Program-made: the position numbers and the translations under genes | NCBI GenBank assembly: GCA_021772615.1 | Contig: JAJFLQ010000061.1 | Coordinates: 1-64,000, forward strand | Reading direction: 5' to 3' | Source: Verrucomicrobiota bacterium | GTDB taxonomy: Bacteria; Verrucomicrobiota; Lentisphaeria; JABSQK01; JAJFLO01 | Length of the DNA stretch: 64,000 bases | In this document: piece after piece, positions 1 to 7,103 of the stretch | Numbering within the stretch: the first letter of the stretch is position 1 | Layout of the letters: the number at the start of each line of letters is the position of its first letter | The notes under the pieces: generated by a model | What the model was told of the DNA's origin: nothing | Databases searched by the model: none | What the model saw: only the letters and a program-made list of their open reading frames with translations

Positions 1-123
1 CGCATCGAGAATCAATAACATTCCGATAAAAACGTGGATTCACCACGCTATGCCCACGCCTCCTTCCCGTAGCGAAGCATCAAATCCTGCCGGGGCCACC
101 TTTTGTGACGATAATGGGACCAT
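1..123. other. left edge, no recognised gene
   Basis: I see no gene I can name here. On the minus strand a short open frame, out of phase with arsR, ends at a stop at 48-50 (last residues RYGKEAWA). It could be the tail of a broken mobile-element protein, but I cannot identify it. Confidence 0.3.
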
Positions 124-366
124 TTAGTGATGCCGCCAACAGGCCCCGCGTTCCGGCCGGCGGTAGTACACCCACCGTCCGGTCTTGCGACTTTCAACAA
201 GTCCCGCTTGCCTTAAGATCGACATGTGTCTGGAGACCGTAGAAGGAGCAAGTTCGAGTAGTTCTATAAGCTGACAAACGCAGAGCTCCCGCTCACGTAA
301 TGCGGCAAGGCACCGGATTCGTCCTTCGTCAGCCAACGCTTTGGTTATAGCCACTATCTCTTTCAT
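124..366 (-). CDS. arsR: ArsR-family metal-responsive repressor, short C terminus
   Basis: Eighty-residue winged-helix repressor of the ArsR/SmtB family, which binds operator DNA as a dimer and lets go when a metal(loid) binds. The sequence shows the helix-turn-helix (LAPSTVSRHMSILRQAGLV, about residues 40-58), the wing (GRWVYYRR, 63-70) and ELCVCQL at about 27-33, the paired-cysteine motif that binds As(III)/Sb(III) in ArsR. Family members usually run to 100-120 residues; this one stops just after the wing in an unusual GACWRHH tail, so the 3' end may have been replaced. No arsenical efflux or reductase gene is visible next to it; it reads toward the window edge. A dyad at 385-404 lies just upstream. 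The family call is firm, the ligand is inferred. Confidence 0.82.
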   Translation of the reverse strand: MKEIVAITKALADEGRIRCLAALRERELCVCQLIELLELAPSTVSRHMSILRQAGLVESRKTGRWVYYRRPERGACWRHH

Positions 367-371
367 TGTAC

Positions 372-590
372 TTAATATATATATAATTCGCCATATATCG
401 AATTGAATGATGTGAAAATGGTTCGGCAGTAAGCCCGAATCTCCACACCTAACGTCTCGGCGAACACCTCAAACTTTGCGAGGAACAACGCAAAATATCG
501 CAGACCGTGAAATATCCGCTGTCGCCCATTCGCCCTGTTCATTACATGATAAACGGCACCGGCATATTCAATCCTGAGTGGTCTTGCCAT
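372..590 (-). pseudogene. REP-associated tyrosine transposase (RAYT/Y1), N-terminal fragment
   Basis: The first 55 or so residues (MARPLRIEYAGAVYHVMNR, then VEIRAYC) match the start of the Y1_Tnp / REP-associated transposases, single-strand DNA transposases that act on palindromic REP sequences. Intact members continue after AYC with the metal-binding HxH motif (MPNHxH) and reach 180-320 residues. Here the frame leaves the family at about base 426 and stops at 372, so the HUH motif and the catalytic tyrosine are both gone. The remnant is next to arsR. REP-like palindromes occur elsewhere in the window (28159-28546), but nothing ties them to this copy. Confidence 0.8.
385..404. promoter_or_regulatory. 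candidate ArsR operator
   Basis: Perfect inverted repeat AATTCG-8 nt-CGAATT, centred about 28 nt upstream of the arsR start codon in a very AT-rich stretch (TATATATA beside it). The position suits autoregulation; the binding itself is inferred. Confidence 0.4.
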
Positions 591-704
591 TTTTTAGCCT
601 CCAATCAAACGGACCGCGTCGAAAGTACGTGGGATCCGGAGTGTCACCAAATCGGCTTCGACCCATTAGTGATTTGAAAATCTTCCTTGTAAAAAAGGAA
701 ATTA

Positions 705-2018
705 TTGATATTATATTTCCTCATGAACAAGGAAGGACTTAAGTATATTATCACCCAATTTGTTGGACGGCCCCTCCCCAGGACGCATCCACGCAAGCTG
801 GTGGTACCGGTGAATACCGGCAAGATCGTCGCACTGACCGGTGTACGACGAAGCGGGAAAACGTTCCTGATGTTCGATACGATGCAACGACTGATCGAGA
901 GCGGCGTGGAGCGTCGGCAAATCATCTACATAAATTTCGAGGACGACCGGCTTTATCCAGTGAAAATGAAAGATCTGGATCTCATTCTCATTGCCCATTC
1001 CGAGCTATACCCCGAATTATCCAACCAACCTGTTTTTCTTTTTCTCGATGAGATAGAAACGGTAGTCACTTGGGAAAAATACGTCCGCAGAGTCTACGAC
1101 ACCGAAAACGTCAACATCATTGTGACCGGCTCAACATCTCGTTTGCTTACACGGGAAGTGGCGTCATCGCTACGGGGCAGGAGTATCTCTTATGAAGTGT
1201 TTCCCCTGGACTTTCGCGAGTTCACCGAATTCCTGGGATATACATTTCAACCTTACGATAGAAAGCTCGAAGCGCAGTTTACACACGCATTGGAGCAATA
1301 CATCTCATGGGGTGGTTGGCCGGAAATCGTACTCGCCGATGAAGCCATCAAACCGCTGATTCTGGAAGAATACGCTTCGGTACTTTTTTATCGGGATTTG
1401 GTCGAACGATATTCGATCCGCAACGAGAAACTCATGAAGATGTTGTTGAAGTATTGTTGCTCCAATCCGGCAACACTGCTGAGTGTCAACAAACTCTATC
1501 ACAATTTCAGGTCGATGGGATTACAGCTGTCAAAGAATACGCTCTATGAGTATCTGGAATACATGACCGATTCGTATGTTCTGTTTCTGGCTCCGAAATA
1601 TGATCGCTCAGTTCGCAAACAGGAACAGAACCCGAGGAAAATTCACCTGATCGACACCGCATTGACCCAGGCGTTTTCGGCCCTGCCCCAGCGTGATGCA
1701 GGGCATAAACTGGAAAACGCCTTGTTTCTTCACGAGCGACGTAACTGCAAGGAATTGTTTTACTACGCGAACGCCCACGAGATCGATATTGTTGTTGAAA
1801 GCGTTTCGGGTACGCGGCTCATCAATGCCACATGGAGCCTTTCCGATCGCAGCGTTGCGGATCGCGAGTATCGTGCAACAGAATGGGGACTGAAACAGCA
1901 TCCTGAAGCAACGGGATTTGTCGTCGCCCACGAACTCGGTGATCACGCCGAGGGCGGAGAGCCGTTTGAGACCATTACCGCCTGGCGCTATCTTTTGGGG
2001 GAATCCAAGCCGCATTGA
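705..2018 (+). CDS. ATP-binding protein, AAA_14/DUF4143 family
   Basis: A 437-residue P-loop ATPase of the AAA_14-DUF4143 type, common and often horizontally mobile in bacteria, with no settled cellular role. The Walker A motif GVRRSGKT is at residues 46-53 and Walker B VFLFLDEIE near 107-115. VTGSTSRLL, about 30 residues later, looks like sensor 1. The second half has the winged-helix and nuclease-like fold of DUF4143 (LSKNTLYEYLEYMTDSYVLF). The start is uncertain: TTG at 705 has AAGGAA 4 nt upstream, while an in-frame ATG at 723 (MNKEGLKYII) has no clear ribosome-binding site. The gene stands alone, between a RAYT remnant and a small membrane protein. It looks intact. Confidence 0.85.
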   Translation: MILYFLMNKEGLKYIITQFVGRPLPRTHPRKLVVPVNTGKIVALTGVRRSGKTFLMFDTMQRLIESGVERRQIIYINFEDDRLYPVKMKDLDLILIAHSELYPELSNQPVFLFLDEIETVVTWEKYVRRVYDTENVNIIVTGSTSRLLTREVASSLRGRSISYEVFPLDFREFTEFLGYTFQPYDRKLEAQFTHALEQYISWGGWPEIVLADEAIKPLILEEYASVLFYRDLVERYSIRNEKLMKMLLKYCCSNPATLLSVNKLYHNFRSMGLQLSKNTLYEYLEYMTDSYVLFLAPKYDRSVRKQEQNPRKIHLIDTALTQAFSALPQRDAGHKLENALFLHERRNCKELFYYANAHEIDIVVESVSGTRLINATWSLSDRSVADREYRATEWGLKQHPEATGFVVAHELGDHAEGGEPFETITAWRYLLGESKPH

Positions 2019-2114
2019 AAACCAGACTCGGAAGCTCTCTTGAATATCTGACAATCTGATTAGCGGAATTTTTCGAATACCTGATGACGATCAGTAAATT
2101 TGCGGAGCATACTG

Positions 2115-2351
2115 ATGGGCGCCTTTTGCACGGTATATATGATTGCAGGCATTATCTGTATGGCACTCTGCATTGCGACAAACCACAGGCGCAACGTCAA
2201 ATCAATAGTGACCGAAGCGCTGCTTGGCACGATGTTCCTGCATCCATTGGTCATTATTTTCATAGTCTTTTGGCCGGGTTTTCGCTACTGGGTTAATCCT
2301 CAGTACTACCCACCAACGCTTCATTGCGAATGTGGGTCTAGCGTACGTTAG
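2115..2351 (+). CDS. small membrane protein of unknown function
   Basis: Seventy-eight residues from an ATG at 2115 with GCGGAG 7 nt upstream; the frame also extends to a TTG at 2100. Two hydrophobic segments are visible, about residues 3-22 (CTVYMIAGIICMALCIA) and 38-58 (LLGTMFLHPLVIIFIVFWPGF), separated by a basic loop (NHRRNVK). The C terminus carries a CEC pair. I do not recognise the family. The ribosome-binding site and two-helix layout argue for a real gene, but chance cannot be excluded at this size. Confidence 0.5.
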   Translation: MGAFCTVYMIAGIICMALCIATNHRRNVKSIVTEALLGTMFLHPLVIIFIVFWPGFRYWVNPQYYPPTLHCECGSSVR

Positions 2352-2625
2352 AATACGCCGCGATCTCGCGCGTCACGTAGTTGCTCTGGCGGAGACCAAA
2401 TAACAGAGCTGACCCCATGAGGGCCCTCTCCAAATCGGGAAAAAAATTCCCTCCTTGTCGCATATGCAAGATCCTTGTACTATATTGCGAATGGTCGGTC
2501 GGTTTTGGCCGGTTTTCTCCGATTGTTTTACTTGGCGGAGAAAAACAGGAAGTCGGGACATTTTACTCATGTCAGGGTACGGATTATACCGCTCTCTGAA
2601 TCTTCAAAAAATAAATGAGGTTACT

Positions 2626-3819
2626 ATGAAGAAGTTATTCTTTCTACTTACACTGCTTATTCCTTTATCATGTTATTCGCAATTCTCAGGGTCCGGAGCC
2701 GGGACAGAAGGAGATCCGTACCAAATCACAGATGTGAATCAATTACAGGAAATGCAAAATCACTTGAGTTCGCATTTTGTGCTGATGAACGATATTGACG
2801 CCGGTGTTACAAGCACATGGAATGGAGGCGATGGCTTTGTTCCCGTTGATTTATTTACCGGATCCTTGAATGGTCTTGATTTTACCATTTCCGATTTATT
2901 CATGCGTACAGGTTCTTCTGCCGGGCTTTTTGATGATACTACTAATGCTGAAATAAGCAATATTGTGATGACAGGGGCCAACGTAGAACTGACTGGAAAT
3001 AGACCAGCAGGCATATTAGTTAATGAACTTTCAGGCGGCTCAATTACAAACTGCCATATTGAAGGAACGATTACAGGCGGGGGGCTTTTAGGAAACGGCT
3101 TAATTGCCAGCTTCATAGAAGACGGGGCCACGATTATTGGATGTTCTGCGCATGGAGTTATTGCAGGTGTTAATTATAGAAGCGGAGGTATTTGTGGTTA
3201 CGCAAGGGAGTCGACAATACGTGAATGCCTATCTACCGTCTCAGTGGTTACTAATACGGGATTTCCCTTTGGCACTGTTTTATCAGGTACTGGCAGCCTT
3301 TGCGGTTCTGCAATTGACAGTATTATTATAAATTGTTACGCTACCGGAGATATTTCTCTTAATGCAGCAGCCACTGGTAACGCAGATCCATTTGGAGGAC
3401 TCGTAGGGACTTCAAAGGACACTATACTCACCAACTGTTATTCGACCGGGACAGTATCAGGGTCTGCCACAATGGGCGGTTTAATTGGACTCGACGCTGG
3501 AGGTAATACATTCACTAACTGTTTCTATGACAGCGAAACATCAGGGTTTAGCGATACAGGCAAAGGAACCCCCAAAACAACCGCGGAAATGCAAACACTT
3601 TCAACGTTTGTGGGCTGGGACTTTACATCTGTTTGGCGACTCAATCCAGCAGAGTATCCACGGCTTCAGCTTGAATTTGAACCGGAAGATGTTGAAACCG
3701 TACCAACTCTCTCAGAGTGGGGAATCATAACGCTTATTTTGGGACTTTCTGGAGCATTTTTTGTGAGAGTACGCCGAATGAATCTTACCAACAACGTCCA
3801 TGAGACCCATGATGTATAG
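2626..3819 (+). CDS. secreted GLUG-motif protein with IPTL-CTERM sorting signal
   Basis: A 397-residue exported protein. Residues 1-19 (MKKLFFLLTLLIPLSCYSQ) form a signal peptide. GAGTEGDPYQI and the LNDIDAG-like segment that follow are typical of the start of bacterial right-handed beta-helix or GLUG surface proteins. The body repeats the pattern GGLxG..x..NCYxTGxVSG, the GLUG motif. The last 39 residues begin VPTLSEWG, followed by a hydrophobic span and RVRR: this is the IPTL-CTERM tripartite signal, recognised in other bacteria by a variant exosortase that anchors proteins to the outer surface. ATG at 2626 is preferred because GAGG lies 5 nt upstream and a signal peptide starts there; the frame is open back to 2455. 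No exosortase is encoded in the window. Confidence 0.85.
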   Translation: MKKLFFLLTLLIPLSCYSQFSGSGAGTEGDPYQITDVNQLQEMQNHLSSHFVLMNDIDAGVTSTWNGGDGFVPVDLFTGSLNGLDFTISDLFMRTGSSAGLFDDTTNAEISNIVMTGANVELTGNRPAGILVNELSGGSITNCHIEGTITGGGLLGNGLIASFIEDGATIIGCSAHGVIAGVNYRSGGICGYARESTIRECLSTVSVVTNTGFPFGTVLSGTGSLCGSAIDSIIINCYATGDISLNAAATGNADPFGGLVGTSKDTILTNCYSTGTVSGSATMGGLIGLDAGGNTFTNCFYDSETSGFSDTGKGTPKTTAEMQTLSTFVGWDFTSVWRLNPAEYPRLQLEFEPEDVETVPTLSEWGIITLILGLSGAFFVRVRRMNLTNNVHETHDV

Positions 3820-3854
3820 TTGAAATTTGAGCCTAAGCTATCGAGCTCTGGATC

Positions 3855-4052
3855 GATATGCGTGAAGCCGAGGAAGTCAAAGGTCTCGGGTTTGTCTGTA
3901 CCGCGTTTGCGGCGATTGTCCGCTGCAAACCGCCCGAATTCGATCAACCGGGTCATCGTCGGATGCAATTTGAGGCCATAAGCCTCAAATCGGGCGCGAA
4001 GCGCAGCCAGAAACGCACGGCCGTCTAGAAAGCCAAACACCGCATCGTCCAC
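3855..4052 (-). pseudogene. group II intron reverse transcriptase fragment, copy 1
   Basis: Sixty-six residues match the middle of group II intron RT/maturases: the DDAVFGF remnant of the YADD box, then GRAFLAALRARFEAYGLKLH, TRLIEFGRFA and the FDFLGFTH block. The catalytic Y, the upstream palm and fingers, the maturase domain and the intron RNA are missing. A 9-base deletion removes the QYES residues found in the second copy at 15915-16175. Bases 3938-4052 are nearly identical to 15917-16040, in the same orientation. Confidence 0.85.
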
Positions 4053-4270
4053 GTGTCGCCATCAAGTCTTCGTGCGCAATCGTCGTATTTGATCCCGGGC
4101 ACGAAATTTGGCCTTATTATTTCGGGAACTGCGCTTTAGCTTTTTTCACTTGGAGTGCCTCTATTATCGATTTATATAAAACCTGGCGATATAATTGTAA
4201 ATTACTGATAATATGAACGTTGCATCCATATCTTGAGAATTCCTTCCCTATTCCCAGTGCTATCTTATTG

Positions 4271-4894
4271 ATGTCTGACGTATCCTCGGATCTTCGGCCG
4301 CTTAGGCAATTGTCCCGAACAAACGCTGTCTTGGCGGCATTGTTTTTTTGCCTCTGGCTGTTTCCTGTTTTTTATGTTGGTTTCTTTAAGAAATCTTTTC
4401 CTTATTATGGTGTCGTTCGCAGGTTCGGCATTCAGCCTGACGCCGCATTCGAGGCGTCGAAGTATATGAATAATCTCTATCGAATCGCTTGTTTGTTTAT
4501 TTACCGGGAGAACGATTGGAGCAACTATTATTTTCAGGTTCAGTTAAAAGGCGGCGAACATTGGATTGAGGTAGATGAATCGATCCTCTCAATCATGAAC
4601 TCGACTGGATATGACACTCGCCTTCCCCGGATTCTCCGCTTTGTCGCCGCGCCCGATTCGGGCCTCGCTCTGCAAAAATCCCTCGCCGAGTTCGTTCAAG
4701 ATCGCTATGGAAAAGTGAATCCGGAAGCACCTGAGGTCGTATCCGTGCGGGCGGTACGGGTGCGATACGACTCCGGTAGTGAGGAGCTGGCGATGCCGGA
4801 AGGTCATTGGACGAAACCCCCTCTGGAGACCATCACGGACAGGGAGCACCAGATCGTTTTTTCGCATTCACTGAACGAGGAAAAAGGGCAATGA
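4271..4894 (+). CDS. HTTM-partner membrane-anchored protein, function unknown
   Basis: A 207-residue protein with one strong N-terminal transmembrane helix (AVLAALFFCLWLFPVFYVGFF, about residues 20-40) and a soluble remainder of mixed alpha/beta character. ATG 4271 is chosen because residues before it do not look coding; a TTG at 4220 gives 224 residues, and neither start has a convincing ribosome-binding site. Its stop overlaps the next start (ATGA), so it is translationally coupled to the HTTM gene. HTTM proteins often have a partner of this size and layout, such as the DUF5819 group, but I assign no family on sequence alone. Confidence 0.6.
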   Translation: MSDVSSDLRPLRQLSRTNAVLAALFFCLWLFPVFYVGFFKKSFPYYGVVRRFGIQPDAAFEASKYMNNLYRIACLFIYRENDWSNYYFQVQLKGGEHWIEVDESILSIMNSTGYDTRLPRILRFVAAPDSGLALQKSLAEFVQDRYGKVNPEAPEVVSVRAVRVRYDSGSEELAMPEGHWTKPPLETITDREHQIVFSHSLNEEKGQ

Positions 4895-5826
4895 AGAGCC
4901 CCCTGTATCAACTCGGGTTCGACAGGCTGGAGCACCTTTCGAGCAGGGTATTGGATTTCTGGTTTGAGGCTATTGATCCGATACGGTTGCGGGTATTTGA
5001 GCAGGTGTTCACATCAACGTTTCTCATATATGTGCTACACCGCTTTCAATACGCCCGCGAGTGGCTTACTCCTTATGGATTTCATTTGACACCAAATACG
5101 GCCCCGCGCCACCTGTTTGATCCATTCCCTCTGCTTCCAGAAGCCGCGTTGCTCCCGTTTGGGTTCCTGATGTTCGGGAGCATTCTCGCGGTTATCCTGG
5201 GTTGGCGCCGAAACCTGTTTATCTGGGTCGTCTTGGGGTGCGCTGTATACGTTCAGCATGCGGATTTCGCCACTGCATTCGTAAAGAACAATTTGTATAT
5301 CTTTGGATTTTCTCTACTTGCTTGTTCCGGGGGAGGCCGATGCTCTAAAGTTCTCTCTGGCTTGGACAGACCCACTCAGTCTGCCTGGGGGGTGAGGACG
5401 TTGCAGGCAAGTCTGTTAATTCAATATTTTACCGCCGGAACCTGCAAGATAATCCATGGTGATTGGCTGACCTGCCCGGATGCGTTGTGGACACACGTTC
5501 AAGGGATTTACCGTACTGACTTTGCAGCTTTTCTATTGCGTGTTCTTCCCAAGGATGCGTGGTCGGTGGGGATGTATTCCGCTCTTTTTTTCGAGCTCTT
5601 TGCTGTTGTGATGTTTACCAACCGCAGAACGCGCAGGTTTGGGTTGCTTTTTGGGTTGGGATTTCACCTGATGATCATGCTGTTAATGCACAACCTGGTT
5701 TATTTCAGCATACAAATGGTGTGCTTTTATGTTCTCTTTTTGCGGGTATCCACTTTACGCAGGCTGGAGGCTATTCTGAATCTCAACCGGTTTTGGAGCG
5801 GCAGCAGAGCCAGGGCCGACACTTAG
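4891..5826 (+). CDS. HTTM-domain (gamma-carboxylase-like) membrane protein
   Basis: A 311-residue polytopic protein of the horizontally transferred transmembrane (HTTM) family, distantly related to the membrane part of vitamin K-dependent gamma-carboxylase. Typical features are LFEQVFTSTFLIYVLHR at the first helix, LTPYGFH, the FGFSLLACSGGGRCSKVL loop and QYFTAGTCKIIHGDWL, in which the family has a conserved KL/KI-x(n)-W near a helix start. At least six membrane segments are visible. The start overlaps the upstream stop by four bases, with AAAAAGGG upstream. The soluble lumenal part of true carboxylases is absent, so I propose no reaction. Its TAG stop codon is the first triplet of the repeat element at 5824-6005. 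Confidence 0.8.
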   Translation: MKSPLYQLGFDRLEHLSSRVLDFWFEAIDPIRLRVFEQVFTSTFLIYVLHRFQYAREWLTPYGFHLTPNTAPRHLFDPFPLLPEAALLPFGFLMFGSILAVILGWRRNLFIWVVLGCAVYVQHADFATAFVKNNLYIFGFSLLACSGGGRCSKVLSGLDRPTQSAWGVRTLQASLLIQYFTAGTCKIIHGDWLTCPDALWTHVQGIYRTDFAAFLLRVLPKDAWSVGMYSALFFELFAVVMFTNRRTRRFGLLFGLGFHLMIMLLMHNLVYFSIQMVCFYVLFLRVSTLRRLEAILNLNRFWSGSRARADT

Positions 5827-6005
5827 CCTGGATAATTCACACAACCTCGTCGCGAGGCCGCTTAGCGTGCTTCAGATCAACGAGTTACGAAGGTTCTGAG
5901 GCAGAAAAGCTAATGAATTACCTTGATATCTCTGGTTCTTCGCAACTCGCTGAGATGAGGTGCGATATGGGGACGCAGCAGAGGTTGTATGAATTATCCA
6001 GGCTA
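5824..6005. repeat. inverted pair of stop-codon-linked intergenic repeat elements (copies A and C)
   Basis: The 177-base gap between two convergent genes is an imperfect palindrome. Bases 5824-5848 and the reverse complement of 5981-6005 agree at 24 of 25 positions, and each begins with the TAG stop codon of its own gene, then CCTGGATAATTCA. Further in, both halves carry a diverged CGAGTTRCGAAG block, so this is two copies of one roughly 95-base element in opposite orientation sharing a central GCTAATGAATTA. A third copy follows the stop at 26738. Copy A also has a CCTCG-TCG-CGAGG hairpin. A structured mobile unit or a bidirectional terminator are both possible. Confidence 0.7.
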
Positions 6006-7103
6006 GAAATATGACTGCAGTTCACCACGCCGCCGGATATCCAAAGTGAAGCAATGAAATCCGCCCGCATAATACTTGGCCGCATTCCGAAAGCTACATG
6101 GAATCGGATTAAATCCCCAATCTACAAGCGATTGAATAAGCGGCTCCTCCTCCTTTTCCACAATGACCCTTTCGTGATCCAGCATTAAGATATTGAGGTG
6201 ATACCATTCATAGGAATGATAGGCCGGATAGTTTCCCGGCAGGGTTGTGCGAGGCGCTTCGAGGAGACTCCAATCGCTGTTGCGGAATATCGATGGGAGT
6301 TTTTTGATCGGCCGATCTGGATTGATGAGAATTTTCCCCGGACACAGGGGAACAAAGGTTGTATCGATGTGGAGTGGATCATCGTCTTCAAATTCCACCA
6401 GATGAATCCGATAGCTATCGCCCAAATGACGCTGAAGCCAGTTGGCGCCAAAGGCGTTTGTCACCTGGCTTCGCTGCACAATCAGATCACGTCCCATTCG
6501 AGCAACATCGGCAGCGTCCCAGACTGGCTCCACTTCCGTGGTCACATAGGTGTCATTGCTTCTTTGCCAGTACGGATCATAGAGATCATCGTTCAGACGC
6601 GGCCTCGGTGCGGCGGTCCATTGAGCTCCTTTCTCAAAATACTCCTGCAATAATTCTCGGTAGGAATAGACTTCGAAAAATCGGGAGCGGTAGGCCATTG
6701 GGGCTTCGATGATCTCATCTCCGACAACCAACAGTGAGTCCCGCGGATTAGCTTGAGCATTCCCTCCCGGAGAAGACCACTCCATCGAAGAGAATGGCCT
6801 GGCCTGATTGATATTTTCCGGAAACCGCACGGTCACCCCCTCTTGTTCAAGAATATGAACAAACTCATTGAGCTGTTTTTGCACAGTATCGATCTGCTCT
6901 TGAGGGCGCGGCGTGCCACCGAGCAAGCGATGCGTCTCACCCACCTCCTGCACGTAGTTTCCGTGAATTGATGCCTCAAGACAAAGATGCCACGGTGGAT
7001 AACACGCACCTTCGAGACTCCCGACGATGACTTCCTCCAACGGATCCCATTCGTTATGGCAATTAACGATTCTACTTGATGCGTTGTTTGGTTTCGTTTT
7101 CAT
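6003..7103 (-). CDS. glycine amidinotransferase-like enzyme (AGAT family)
   Basis: A 366-residue amidinotransferase, close in length and motifs to arginine:glycine amidinotransferase, which moves the amidino group of arginine to an acceptor amine through a cysteine intermediate. Visible are DEIIEAPMAYRSRFFE (129-144), WDAAD with the likely catalytic Asp196, GRDLIVQRSQVTN, HIDTTF with His245, and GGFHCFTLD with nucleophile Cys351, then the family ending RRRGELQSY. All catalytic residues seem present. The start ATG overlaps the NRPS stop by four bases, so the two are coupled. Relatives in natural-product clusters (CyrA, SxtG) supply guanidino groups to NRPS/PKS products; a similar role is inferred here. 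The acceptor is unknown. Confidence 0.92.
   Translation of the reverse strand: MKTKPNNASSRIVNCHNEWDPLEEVIVGSLEGACYPPWHLCLEASIHGNYVQEVGETHRLLGGTPRPQEQIDTVQKQLNEFVHILEQEGVTVRFPENINQARPFSSMEWSSPGGNAQANPRDSLLVVGDEIIEAPMAYRSRFFEVYSYRELLQEYFEKGAQWTAAPRPRLNDDLYDPYWQRSNDTYVTTEVEPVWDAADVARMGRDLIVQRSQVTNAFGANWLQRHLGDSYRIHLVEFEDDDPLHIDTTFVPLCPGKILINPDRPIKKLPSIFRNSDWSLLEAPRTTLPGNYPAYHSYEWYHLNILMLDHERVIVEKEEEPLIQSLVDWGFNPIPCSFRNAAKYYAGGFHCFTLDIRRRGELQSYF

Noticed and set aside
2455..2625. N-terminal extension of the IPTL-CTERM protein
   Set aside because: Residues before ATG 2626 would bury the signal peptide; the downstream ATG has a ribosome-binding site.
5824..6005. integron attC site
   Set aside because: Imperfect palindrome and gene-end position suggested it, but no RYYYAAC/GTTRRRY core pair is in place and no integrase is present.
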